From positions 11,346,001 to 11,410,000 of the forward strand of contig NC_083380.1 of NCBI RefSeq assembly GCF_031755915.1: DNA of 64,000 nt, written 5' to 3'. The first letter of the stretch is position 1; each line of letters opens with the position of its first letter. Positions 41,766 through 53,916 of the stretch are shown in pieces. The translations under genes and the position numbers were made by a program. Under the pieces are notes generated by a model. That model was not told the origin of the DNA and ran no database searches. It saw only the letters and a program-made list of their open reading frames with translations. The DNA comes from Ziziphus jujuba (taxonomy: Eukaryota; Streptophyta; Magnoliopsida; Rosales; Rhamnaceae).

Positions 41766-42070
41766 AACCAAAAAGCCAAAAAAACTATCATCATGGATGC
41801 GAGAAAACGATGCTGAAAACGATTTAACCGAAACCAGATCATACGCTTAAAGGGAAAAATCAACCTCTCTCTTCTTCTCTGAGAAGAGAGAGAGAGAGAG
41901 AGAGAATGTGAAAAGAAAAACTATCCCATGAAGTTAGCATTAAAAATTACTCTGTTTTTTTTCCTCTGTTTTTCCTTCAATTTTGAAACAGAGCAAACGA
42001 AAACAAAAAAAGATTATAATTGAAAACCCAGAAAGAAGAAGAGAGATTGGAGCAAATTTGTTCGAACCCA
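38094..42070. other. AT-rich intergenic region between KNOX and the CRK gene
   Basis: Holds the KNOX 3' flank, (TA)n at about 38728-38752 and AT-rich DNA. Just before the CRK start are a (CT)n run at about 41735-41764 and a (GA)n run at 41884-41905, probably in its leader. No further gene is seen. Confidence 0.6.
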
Positions 42071-45000
42071 ATGCGATTCTCGAACCCATTTCTTCAAAAT
42101 CCCATCTGGGTATTCCTAATTTCCTCTGCATTCTTTTTCTCTTCCTCCATCTCCGACCCTCGAATCTTCGAGTCCGGTTTGTTTTGCAGACCTTCCAATA
42201 GTTCCGACACCGAAAACTTCATCCCCAACTTCATATCCGTGATGGAAAGCATCTCTGACGGCGTCAACGACAACCGGTGGGCGGCGAACAACGTCACTTC
42301 TCCGGCGCCGGCAGTTTACGCCTTTGCTCAATGCCACGAGGATCTCTCACCCACCGAATGCTCGACTTGCTTTGCCGTTTCGAGGACCAAGCTCCCCCGG
42401 TGCTTGCCGGCGACATCGGCGAGAATCTATCTCGACGGTTGTTATCTCCGATACGATAACCACAGCTTCTATCAAGAATCGACGACTGGTGGGAACGATG
42501 ATAAGGTGAGCTGTGGGGCTCCGATTGATGTTTGGAAAGATGGGTACATGAAAATGGAGTTCGCAAGGAAGGTAAAAGAAGTGATTGGGAATGTCACGGA
42601 GAAAGCTGTGGGGAATAAAGGATTTGCTCTTTTGGGGAAGAGAGGAGGAATTGAAGATGTTTATGCATTGGCTCAGTGCTGGAAGACGCTCGATAGTGGA
42701 GGTTGCAGGAAGTGTTTGGAATCTGCTGGGTCTAAACTCATGGGGTGTTTGCCTGGACAAGGTGGTAGAGCTATGTTTCCTGGGTGTTTTTTGAGATATG
42801 CTACCCAGAAGTTCTATAATGAAGGCCCAGATTTAGAGGATACAGGTGAGAGAATAACTTCAATCTCTCTCTCTCTCTGTTCATTTACTGTTCTTCAATA
42901 TGTTAGCCTCATCTTTTTTGCTGATATGCAATTTTTTTCTTGTTTTAGTCCATTCGATAGGATCATAAGGAATTTAGGATCATAGTCCGGTTTTTGGTTA
43001 AGATATCGGGACTTTTGTTTTTGTTTTTGTTTTTGTTATGTTTGTATATATGTGTGAATTGAAAAAAAAAAAAAAAAAAAAAAAAAAAACACTTTCACCC
43101 CTGTATGGATAATGAGGATATATCTATTCGTCTTCGTAGAATATTTGGATATTAGGTGATTTAGCTGAGGCTGACTGCCTGTTCCACTTCAAAGGGGGAA
43201 GTGGTTTGAATTTTTGTTCCACATCTTACGACCATGCCTTGAATGAGAGCTTGATGAGCCTGAACCAGGCTCTTTTCATTCCAAAAGAAATGGTCGAGTA
43301 TCAGTTTGCAATTAATTTTGTTATGATATGATATGCAGGGTGATAAATTAGAAGTGAATATTTGGTATCTGTTTGATGTTTCTTATGATCTAAACATTTT
43401 TCTTTTTTCTCTTTTTCTATGCTTTTCCAGGGTTGTCCAAATTTTGGATTAGCATAATAGCCATTCTCTCTGCGATGGCCTTACTTTTGCTTGCTGTCTT
43501 TGGAGCTTTTGTTGGCTACAAAAGACTTTCGAAGAGCAAAAAAGGTAAACACGCAAAAACCACGGTCCTAATTCCTAATACCTTTGAAAAAGACTTTCTT
43601 TTTTTACTTTATCTACATTCTAACTTCGTTTTTTTCATACTTTTTTTAAGTGTACAAATATCAGGCTGGGTTTTCAATTTCTATTCACAAGTCTAGTGTG
43701 AACTTCAAATATGAAACACTTGAGAAGGCCACAGATTGTTTTGATGCCTCAAAGAAATTAGGCCAAGGTGGAGCTGGTTCTGTATATAAGGGAATTCTTC
43801 CCGATGGGAGAGCTGTTGCTGTAAAAAGATTGTTCTTTAATACACGGCAATGGGTGGATGAGTTCTTCAATGAGGTAAACCTTATTAGCGGAATTGAACA
43901 TAAGAACCTCGTTAAGCTTTTGGGTTGCAGCATTGAAGGTCCTGAAAGCCTTCTTGTTTATGAGTATGTACCCAATAGAAGTCTCGACCAAATCCTTTTT
44001 GGTGAGTAGTCTGTCCTGAATCCTGATCTTCATTCAGTTTTGGTTATCAAAATTACTTTCTGAGTACCAAGTTCTGATTTCTCCATTAGTAATCTAGCTT
44101 GTATTGTTAGAAATCTTTAAAATTCTGGTACCCAAAAACATACACTAGGCTACCAGGTCAGTTAGTGCTTGTAAAAGATTTTGAGGAATTTCATTGAACC
44201 TGTTGTAAAATTCCTTTCAACAAGTTTTCTCACAGCCACTTTCCTACCAATTCTCGCAGTTAATAATTATGCATGAGCACTTTAAATCAACTTACTAAGC
44301 ATATAACTTACCTGTGCATGGCATATATTGGTCTCGATGTGATCTTTTCATGAAATCTCGGTATGATCTTGTCGTAAAATGTCTGTTTCACTTGACAAAC
44401 TTCAATTGTCTAGTTGCAATACTAATACATTATATTCCACGCAGTTAAGAACTCAAACAATATTCTAAGCTGGAAGCAGAGATTTGATATCATCTGTGGA
44501 ACAGCCGAAGGCCTAGCGTATCTTCATGGAGGTTGTGATATGAAAATCATCCACAGGGACATAAAAACCAGCAACATTCTCCTCGATGAGAATCTTATAC
44601 CAAAGATTGGTGATTTTGGACTTATTCGATGTGTTGGCTCAGATGAAAGTCATGTTACCACAGGAATTGCTGGGACACTGTAAGAAGAAATAACCATCCG
44701 TGATTCATTTATTTGATTTATCATAGTTTACATAAAAAAATGTAAAATTGTAGCCTAATCATATTACTAGTGAAGAAAAGTACTTTCCAAAGTGATAAGA
44801 CTGTGTTAATATAATTTTTACCATTTTATGCAGGGGATATATGGCACCTGAATATCTTGTTAGTGGGCAGCTAACCGAGAAGGCTGATGTTTATGCCTTT
44901 GGAGTGCTGGTTCTTGAGATTGTATGCGGTAGGAAGAATAGCGTTTTCACTCTAGGGTCAAGCTCAGTTTTGCACTCTGTAAGTTCCATGTCCCTTTTAC

Positions 45001-45719
45001 GTTAGTAGCTTACAGAAAAATGTTCAAAGGAGTGATTTGTCACTTCATTTCAAACGTTTCTTATCATGCAACTTTTTATAACTTCCTGAAAGCCCTTCCG
45101 AGCTCCAAACATCCTTTTTGTTTATTGTTGGAGTTTTTTAACCATGTATATATATATATATATATATATATATTCTTTTGTCTATTCATTGTTGGGAAAC
45201 ATGAAACAACTTCTGGAAAAGAAAAATCATGGGATTTTCAAGTAGCATCTTATTTTTGATAGAAAGTTTTTGGTTTATGCTTAACTAAGTTTGGCATGTA
45301 TAGTGACATGGTTTTCTTTCACTTGGGATTAGGTATGGAAGAATTACAGGGCAAACAATATAGTTGAAGCAGTCGATTCCAATTTGAAAGGCACTTTTCC
45401 GATAAAAGAGGCATCGAATGTGCTTCAAATCGGGCTTCTCTGCACACAAGCTTCTCTTACATTTAGACCATCCATGTCTGAGGTAGTTCAAATGCTAACT
45501 GATATAGAATATGCAATTCCCTCACCAAAGCAACCTCCATTCTTGAATGCTAGTGTACTGACTTCTGAGAACTCTCGGACTTCTGATATAAACTCTTTTG
45601 TCTCATGTAAGCATGAGCAATCCACATCTCAAATATTGTCTCCTAATGCCAAATCCACCATGGCCAGTATTCGAGAATCGATTTTCTCATCGGCATTGGA
45701 ATTGTCTGAGCCAACTTAG
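42071..45719 (+). CDS. CRK42: Cysteine-rich receptor-like kinase, CRK42-like (668 aa; six exons)
   Basis: Plasma-membrane Ser/Thr receptor kinase with two DUF26 (Gnk2) ectodomains. Exons 42071-42845, 43431-43544, 43651-44001, 44445-44679, 44834-44978 and 45333-45719 join in phase (2007 nt). The start is the first in-frame ATG, before a signal peptide ([17 protein letters not shown]). Each DUF26 domain has C-x8-C-x2-[16 protein letters not shown] and [15 protein letters not shown]. The membrane helix ([20 protein letters not shown]) sits in the small second exon. The kinase shows [52 protein letters not shown] and [11 protein letters not shown], so it should be active; I replaces the usual A after [24 protein letters not shown] and [16 protein letters not shown] resemble Arabidopsis CRK42 most. 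Ligand unknown. Confidence 0.93.
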
Positions 45720-46659
45720 ACAGAACTTGAATTCTCTTTAAAGATTTATTGTATATATATGTATATTCAAGAACACAACTTGACAGCCTGATAATTTAGA
45801 GGAAGAGATATGAAAGTGTATGTATGAGAGAGCTGGTTCTAAGTTTGTGATTACAAAGTAGTAGGATTTGGGCTTGTAAATGAAATGAGAGAATGTTGGA
45901 TATAGAAGGTTTTGTCTTGTAGGTAGGGTTTACGGCTTTTTGTTTTATTTATTTATTGTTAGTATAGGGATAAAGAAGAGAGATTGATAATACAAGTAAA
46001 AATTTTGGTGGAGTTAGCTTTATAATTTGTATTTATATATTTGTTTGGTATGTAGAAATATATAGATTTCAAATACATTACTTTTTTATGTTCTTGTTAT
46101 CATTTCTTTCAATTCCTTTCTTAACAAAACAATACTCACCACCATGGAGTAGAGTTTTTGTCTTATTTTATTTTATTTTGGATAATGTGGTGTATGGATT
46201 TGAATGGACGATTGGAATACACCAACTATAATGGAGTAAGGTTGAAATGAGAAAATGGATTTGTGTAGCTTTGCATTGCAAGCATGTGTAAATAAAAAAT
46301 AAAAAGATAAAAAAAAAAAAAACTATTTCAGTTTCCGTTGTGAGGACATTAAAAATAACGTACATGAACTGTATAAAATCTTTTTCATCAAAAAAATAAA
46401 AACCATATAAATCTTTAACCTTATTTATTTTTCTTTTCTTTAGTAAAATTAAGGCCCCAAAACATAATACTAAAGTGCTGCTATTTACACTACCCAATTT
46501 TCTTCTCTCACTGCATTAATATGTAAAATATCTAAAATAACCTTTGACTTTTTTTAATTTGTAAACAACCTTTGATAATTTTTTTTTTTTTTTTGAAGTT
46601 TTAAATCATTCCATCTTATTCTAGGGTGTAATTTTTCCTTCCTGCATTGGCCACCCTCC
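45720..46659. other. 3' flank of the CRK gene and AT-rich DNA
   Basis: Probable CRK 3' UTR to roughly 46100; after that A/T runs and no gene. Confidence 0.5.
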
Positions 46660-48140
46660 ACGCGTGATGACAATGGTGGTGGTACAAAAATAAGGGTTTT
46701 TAAGTAATTTTACATATAAATACAGTATGAGTAGCAAATTGGGTTGCCTAAATTGTAGTACTCACAACCCAAATATTTACGTTTTTTTTTTTAGTAAATA
46801 ATAAAAGGTCCTTTCCATAGGAATCATAAACAATCTAAAAGCTATTGGAATTAGTATACCATTAGTATATTTCTACACAGCCTTTGAAGCCTTCTTCATC
46901 CAAAACTATTTGAATTAGTATACCATTAGTATATTTTATTAATTATGTTAGAATCCAAATCTAACAATACACAGCTTTTGAAGCCTTCTCCATCCAAAGC
47001 TATTTGAATTAGTATACCGTTAGTATATTTTATTAATTATGTTAGAATCCAAATCTAACATATACATCATTTGTAGTCTTCTCTATCCAAAGCTATTTGA
47101 ATTAGTATACCATTAGCATATTTTATTAATTATGTTAGAATTCAAATCTAACAATACATAGCCTTTGTAGTCTTCCCCATCCAAAGCGGAGCCACATTGT
47201 GGCCTAAGGTGGTCGTAGCCCCTGATCCCTGATAAAAAATTTTACATTTTAGGTATGTTTTTAAAATTTTCTATCAATTCAGCTTATGTTAGCAAATGTG
47301 GCCTCCCAATAAAATAAAATAAATTTCTTTGGTCCACATTTATGCTATTTTGAAATTTTATTCATTTTAATAATCTTTTATTATCCTTCCTTGTGGGCAC
47401 CAATTAACTTCTTGAATTAAAATATTACTTTGAATGGTTTGTAATTTTATAATTTCTAAACCTAACCCTTTTTTTTTTTGGGGGGGTGGGGGGTGGGGTG
47501 GGCACCAATTAACTTCTTGAATTAAAATATTACTTTGAATGGTTTGTAATTTTATAATTTCTAAACCTAACTTTTTTTTTTTTTGGGGGGGTTGTTAAGA
47601 AATCTATTAGCCATTAATCTAAACAAACTATATTCTTTCACCACGTTGACATTCTATTCAATCTATAGTACAAACGCAATGAACAAATTAAAATATACAA
47701 AATTATCAATGAATAGGTTTTGGCTGGGGGTGGGTTAAGAAATCTATTAGCCATTAATCTAAACAAACTATATTGCTTTCACCATGTTGACATTCTATAC
47801 AATCTATAATAAAAATGCAATGAACAAATTAAAATATACAAAATTATCAATGAATAGGTTTTGGCTGGGGGGGGGGTGGGTTAAGAAATCTATTAGCCAT
47901 TAATCTAAACAAACTACATTGCTTTCACCACGTTGACATTCTATACAATCTATAATAAGAATGCAATGAACAAATTAAAATATACAAAATTATCAATGAA
48001 TAGGTTTTGGCTGGGGGGTGGGTTAAGAAATCTATTAGTCATTAATCTAAACAAACTACATTGCTTTCACCACGTTGACATTCTACATAATCTATAATAA
48101 AAATGCAATGAACAAATTAAAATATACAAAATTATTGATG
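46660..48140. repeat. Mosaic repeat family R1, copy 1, with three internal tandem arrays
   Basis: This 1.5 kb block shares long stretches with 55420-55840, 58430-58850 and 59290-60186. In order it contains: a ~94-bp unit repeated from 46847 to 47178 (GAATTAGTATACCATTAG in each); a section with GCGGAGCCACATTGTGGCC; a ~105-bp pair at 47396-47490 and 47500-47588, separated by G/T-rich runs; and a ~143-bp unit repeated four times at 47595, 47735, 47881 and 48023 (each starting TTAAGAAATCTATTAG). No coding capacity and no clear terminal repeats are visible. Class unknown; a non-autonomous transposon derivative is likely. Confidence 0.75.
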
Positions 48141-48267
48141 AATAGATGGAGCCCATCATTTGTTATATATAATTCATGTGGTATATTCTATGGTATGAAT
48201 CGTTTGTAAAAATTAATTTAAAAAAAAAAAGTTAAAATTTTAATACGGATCGCATCATAGAATTACT

Positions 48268-48324
<57 letters not shown>

Positions 48325-48345
48325 TTTGAGTCAAGCATCCAAGTA
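48130..48345. repeat. Sequence related to the promoter-proximal region of the SDR gene
   Basis: The order ATGAATAGATGGAGCC, CCATCATTTGTTATATATA, a (TA)n(GA)n run (48270-48324) and GAGTCAAGCATCCAA resembles 49628-49725 in front of the dehydrogenase gene, but no coding sequence follows here. Confidence 0.65.
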
Positions 48346-49617
48346 AGATATGACTAAGGAGGGTTCTTGACAATCGAGGAGACCAAAAGGGAGACAATGC
48401 CCTTAGGACAAGTTTTTCTTACACTAACCTGTGTGTTCATTTCACTGACTATAGGTATCTATGAAAATTCCCCCGGCTGTCGAAGACGGGAATTGGCCAC
48501 TTTTCCCGAACCCATTCGCCGTAATAAGAAATTAACAAATTTTTAGATGAGGATAAAGCCATGTGACAAGTCAATAGTCCCACCTGAGGAAGTGGAATGA
48601 AGAATCTTGACTATAATACAATCTGCTTTAATTTATTGGTTTACATGAAAATGGTTCAAGAAAAGTAAACCCCATTAATATTTTTTTTTCTAATTTTTAA
48701 TTTATTGTGGTTGATTAATTTCTAACTAAACCAAAAAATATATTTTTTCTCTTTTGTGTCAAAGTGTTTTTTTTAAATAATTTGTACTTTAAGTCATTGT
48801 GAATATAAAATCATAGTTTTCCATTTTTATAGAAAAATTAAAAATATTTTCACCCTACTTGCTTGATTTTGTGACTACTCTTAACTTGTTTTTATTTTTT
48901 ATTTTATTTATTTATTTATTTATTTTTTTGGGGAACAACTCGTGTCTATTTTAATTAACTATAATGTTGCATTTTTTTTTCTTATATATATGTGGTATTG
49001 TATATCTAATATTATATAATGGTGGCCCCTAAGCATTTTTCTGGGTTCATAACCCAATATCTTTTTATGAACAATGATAACCCAAATAATTGTTTCATAT
49101 TTTGGGCATAAAGTTTTATATATTTATTTTCTTTTTTGCTTAATGAAATATGTTATTAACCTAATGAGAAGCCACTAAGTTTTTATAATATTTATTTTTA
49201 TGAGTTATACTATATTTATCAAATTTGTTTATCAAAAATTTGATAAATAATATCGTGACAATATATAAATGATTAATAAATTATTCATATTCTATAAATA
49301 TGAAAGGAAAAATCAATTATGTAATATTATATAATTATTTATTAATATTTTAATAAATAAATTTTGGTAAATACAAAATTATTGTATTTTTATATCATAA
49401 CTTTCTTTTCTTTTTTTTTTTTTTTCTTGTTTTTTGGTTGGTGATATGTATGGATTTCATGCATGTCATTTTAGTCTTCTGGTTTATAAGTACGGATTTC
49501 ATACATTTCACTTTGGTTTTTTGTTTTCTTTTGGTAACATTTCTGGTTTATACATATGGATTTCATGCACGTTACTCACTAAAGAATTTTGTCGTCTCTT
49601 TCTCCCACCAGACATAA
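48346..49617. other. Intergenic AT-rich region
   Basis: No gene is visible. 48380-48520 is less AT-rich than its surroundings but has no recognisable product. Confidence 0.5.
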
Positions 49618-49754
49618 ACAAAATTATCAATGAAAAGGTAGAGCCTCTTTCACGCAACGTGGACCCCACCATTTGTTATATATATATATATATATAGAGG
49701 GAGTCTGAGTCAAGCATCCAAACTCGTCGATATTTCCAAATTCTACACTACACA
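49618..49754 (+). promoter_or_regulatory. Promoter-proximal region of the SDR gene
   Basis: Contains CAAAATTATCAATGAA, which matches the edge of the 143-bp R1 unit, then a (TA)n tract at 49675-49696 that could serve as TATA region 60-80 bp before the ATG. GAGTCAAGCATCCAA follows, shared with 48327-48341. The start site is not determined. Confidence 0.4.
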
Positions 49755-50552
49755 ATGTCATCGGAATCCGGAGCCGGCGATAACCAGAGACTACAAGGCA
49801 AGGTCGCCATAGTCACCGGCGGCGCCAGCGGAATCGGCGAGACCGTCGCTCGTCTCTTCGCCGATCATGGAGCTCGAATGGTCGTCATCGTCGACATTCA
49901 AGACGATTTAGGCAACAAAGTAGCCGAATCCATCGGCGTCCAAAGGTGCACCTTCGTTCACTGCGATGTAACCGATGAGAACCAAGTCAAAACCACCGTG
50001 GAGTCAACGGTCCAGAAATTCGGTCAGCTCGATGTCATGTTCAGCAACGCGGGGATTCTCAGCAGCTCCCAACAGACCGTCCTCGATCTCGACCTCTTGG
50101 GGTTCGAACGTCTTTTCGCCATCAACGTCCGCGGAATGGCTCTGTGCGTGAAACACGCGGCGCGTGCGATGGTCGAAGGGCGCGTGAGGGGAAGCATAGT
50201 GTGTACTGCGAGTGTGGCGGCGAAAAACGGTGCAAAAGCACACACAGATTACGTGATGTCGAAGCATGCGGTGCTGGGATTGGTACGTTCGGCGAGTATG
50301 CAGCTGGGCGAAATCGGGATCAGAGTCAACAGTGTGTCTCCCAATGGGCTCGCCACACCGCTTACGTGTAAGGGGTTTGGGCTGGAGGCTGCGGAAGTAG
50401 AGAAGCTGTTCGAGTCGTCTGCCTGTTTAAAAGGTGTTGCTCTGAAAACGCAACACGTGGCGAATGCCGTGCTTTTTCTTGCTTCTGATGAATCCGAGTT
50501 CGTCAATGGCGCTGACCTGGCCGTTGATGGAGGGTATGTTGCTTCGCTGTAA
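49755..50552 (+). CDS. Classical short-chain dehydrogenase/reductase, SDR110C-like (265 aa, single exon)
   Basis: NAD(H)-dependent alcohol dehydrogenase of the plant secondary-metabolism type (secoisolariciresinol, isopiperitenol or xanthoxin dehydrogenase relatives). Visible features: TGGASGIG at 21-28 (cofactor glycine motif), D47 after the second strand (favours NAD over NADP), D71-V72, NAG at 98-100, N124, and the catalytic S153, Y166 and K170 (DYVMSKHAV). The tail FVNGADLAVDGGYVASL is the usual C-terminal motif. Length is normal. Substrate cannot be read from sequence. The coding sequence is clearly more GC-rich than the DNA around it. It is isolated among repeats, and its upstream region is related to R1 and to 48130-48345. 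Confidence 0.92.
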   Translation: MSSESGAGDNQRLQGKVAIVTGGASGIGETVARLFADHGARMVVIVDIQDDLGNKVAESIGVQRCTFVHCDVTDENQVKTTVESTVQKFGQLDVMFSNAGILSSSQQTVLDLDLLGFERLFAINVRGMALCVKHAARAMVEGRVRGSIVCTASVAAKNGAKAHTDYVMSKHAVLGLVRSASMQLGEIGIRVNSVSPNGLATPLTCKGFGLEAAEVEKLFESSACLKGVALKTQHVANAVLFLASDESEFVNGADLAVDGGYVASL

Positions 50553-50728
50553 GGTTTCCTTGTGCTCGTTTGGTTGGTTGTACCCGTATGGAAGAGATCG
50601 TAAATAATATAAACATGGATGGAAAATAAATAAATAAAAATGGATGGAAAATAAAATAATGAAAAACCTAAAGAATTATTATTATTTAACCTGCTCGCAT
50701 GCTGCCTTGGTGTTTTTCATAAATATAA

Positions 50729-51299
50729 CTGAAAGGCAGGGGCACAGCTACCCTTCGGTCTAAGGGGCGATGGCCCCCCCCGCCCTTTTTAATTTTTCCT
50801 TTTAAATATGTGCATTTAAATATATATTTTAGGTTTGAATTTTATATTTCACATATATGGTCACTTTAAATTTTATTGTCTTTCCTTACAAATTAAATAT
50901 TACTTCTTAAAGTTTGTAATGATCTAGTATTAAAATAATACTATTAGTCATTATTAAAATAATTGAAAAATTAAGTTAGATAATTAATTGGTTTAACATT
51001 TAGACATAGATGACTAATAATATACATTAAAATCTTTTATCCTATCGTTAAAAAACAATTGATCTCTTATCCTATGTAAAACTTTTTACAGTCTGAGATT
51101 ATGAATGTTTTACCATTACATTAACAATTTAAAAAAAAAAAAAAAAAATCTCTTACTCTCGTTTCATTTATTTCAAAGATACTAAAATATGTATATGAAG
51201 TACACGTGTAGATTTAAATTATTTTATAAATAAGTTAGTAAATAATGATTTAGTTTTTATTTCAAATATTATTTCTTAGTAAATAATGATTTAGTTTTT

Positions 51300-51333
<34 letters not shown>

Positions 51334-51366
51334 TACCCTAACATTTCTAGCTCCCCTAGAAAGGGG
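50729..51366. mobile_element. Possible non-autonomous hAT-like element with internal poly-C
   Basis: The left end CAGGGGCACAGCTACCC at 50737 resembles the CAGGGGC ends of plant hAT elements. The right end near 51349-51356 reads TAGCTCCCC, roughly its reverse complement. Flanks CTGAAAGG and TAGAAAGG agree at 6 of 8 bases, as expected for a worn 8-bp duplication. The interior is AT-rich and non-coding. Terminal repeats are short and imperfect. Confidence 0.35.
51301..51332. repeat. Poly-C run, 32 bp
   Basis: Uninterrupted C from 51301 to 51332, directly before GTACCC, in otherwise AT-rich DNA. Confidence 0.9.
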
Positions 51367-51727
51367 TTATTTATTGGAAAAGGTTTGGTTTAATTTATCA
51401 TTTTAATAATTAAATTGTTTTATTGCCATTTTAATAAAAATATTCTGGATATTAATTTTTTTACTCTTTTTAGAAGGATTTTTTTTTTCCTTTTAATTAG
51501 GAAAAGATATTTATCTTGCTTTATATTTAACATAATTACATATAATTGATTAGCATAAATTTGAAAGTACAAATTAAGTTTTTTTTTTAAAATTTAATGC
51601 ATGTAAAATCAAAATCGAAGAAAGTCTAATTATATAGTTAATTCACATTGAAGTATAAATTAAATTCCATTTCTTTTAATTTAATGCAAATTAATCAAAA
51701 TTCAAAAATAAAATACAATTCTAGTTA

Positions 51728-53874
51728 GTAAGTGTCAGGACCCATCCAGAATTCCTCTCCGGAACCCTAAACAAGCTCTGATTTCAGGGAAATACCACCG
51801 AACCTTCCAACGGAAAATCCGACAGCACCTCCCCTAAGGGTAGGACTTACCAAAAATTACCTGCACTGAAAATACACTTCTATAAACATCCTCTTATTCC
51901 TCCCACAATACTACAAATTGATTCCACAAATTTACAGCACTCCAAAGAAAAACAGCAATCCAGTGCATAAATAAAATGCGTCCAATACAGTATACAGAGC
52001 ATTATATAATAAACGTGGAATTAATAAAATGACAGATAAAGAAGTAATACAAGATGGAGAGAAAAAAGGGAAGAAATACTTCTTGGACCTTCAGCAATGA
52101 ACTGAGACGTCGGGTTCGCCCCAAACGATCAACGTCTCCCAACCTGGATCTAGGGGAACAGAATTTAAAAACGTGAGATGCTAATCATCTCAGTGAGTGA
52201 CCCTATTTACTGAACACCTTTAATATTAATAATATAACAAATAAAAGAATTTAATTAATACTGACAACTAAATAAATAAATAATAATAAACAATTGAGGT
52301 AATATTTTCTCTCAAAGCCCTCACTATTCACTCCGTTGGAAATGTTCCCCTTTTAAAACATTTTCACAAAACCCGATATTCATACCTCCCGAAAACCAAG
52401 GGATCAATTAATTTAATAAACCGTAGATAAATTTTCCAAATATAAATAAATGTAATAAATTATAATAAATAATTTTTGTACTCTTTGGGGTTTGAAATTT
52501 CTATCCAAAAAATTTGTACTTGACGCACCACACCATATACCAGTGATGCCCTTCGATACCCAGCGTCCCGAGCACCGACTGGCGGGGAGATTAAAGAGAG
52601 AAACTTGCAAACGGCACTTCGGCGTCCCGACAGTACCGCTGCTGAAATCGTCATCCCGACCAAGGAGGGGGGCGGCTATGTGCACTATATCAAACCTGCA
52701 TGTCCACGGTCCAATGGCAACTCACGGGAGACATAATACTTGCGCGCTAAACCACATATATACCAGAACACCAATACTGTATGAGTGCGTCTAAAAATAA
52801 TTATTAAATCAACCGTACCGTTTTCCAAAATTACAGTGGGAAATATACCAATTTTCATATTTACCATCCCACATATTTCCATTTAACAATTCGGTACGAA
52901 AACATCGATAACCAATAAAATTAATTTTTCTCGCAACACGCGGTTCAACAAATAATATACCACGGGCATAATTATGAAAATTAAACCACCAATTTAAACA
53001 AATAATTTTCTTAAAATATTCAAACCAATTATGCCCAAAAATAATATAAAATCCAGACACAATTTATTACTAAAAATACTTGCTCATGTGTAATAAATAC
53101 CATTTAATCACAATAAAATAATAATCGAAAATTTCTTAATGACCCCAAAATTTCCATTTAGCACCAATGGGTAAATATATATATAAAATAATATTTTTTT
53201 CCCGACTATATTTAAATTCCACCACATGAGCATAATTTCATATACCAATTTAACATCAATTAAATATAATTAATTACCCCAAAATATTTATTAAAGGTGG
53301 GTCACTCACCTGGAGCATGCAATTAAACCATGATCCACCATGGGATCAATTCCACGACTCACCGGTGCTCCTAGAACACAATTCACTCACAGTCAAATAA
53401 ATTAATATTTTATTCGGGTAAATAATACCCAGTACCCCGGGGGTCAAACACAAACGTTATCCAAAATTGACAAATTATATGTCTATGGAAAGCTTGTGAG
53501 ATGAGGATCACATTACCGACCTCCATTGAGTTCAATTCGATCGGCGGTGGCCGAAATTTGGTCAGAAAGTTTCGGCCGAATTTAAACTTGAGGGATCTCT
53601 CAAACGGTGGGGATTTTGGGCAATCTAACCCCGGAAATGGACTTAGAGGGGTTGAAAATGGTGGGATAGAGGTATGGGTCGGGCTGGGTTGGTCGAAAAT
53701 GGCGAGAATCGCCGGAAAAACTTAACCGGCCATCGCCGACTTCACCGGCCCGATCTGGCCGGGAAAATTGAAGGTTGAGGTCGCGAGGAGCTGGGCTTCA
53801 CCGGTGGCCGGCGTGTGTGGCCGTCCGGCGACTGAAATTTGGCCAAAAGGTCGGTCAAAGAGAGAAGGGGAGAT

Positions 53875-53916
<42 letters not shown>

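Noticed and set aside
42094..42760. Antisense frames over the CRK first exon
   Set aside because: Shadows of the GC-richer DUF26 exon; no recognisable domains.
48380..48520. Structured RNA or organelle-derived insert
   Set aside because: Slightly different composition, but no cloverleaf, no conserved box and no recognisable organelle gene.
50004..50506. Antisense frames over the SDR gene
   Set aside because: Open only because the coding sequence is GC-rich; the sense frame has full SDR motifs.
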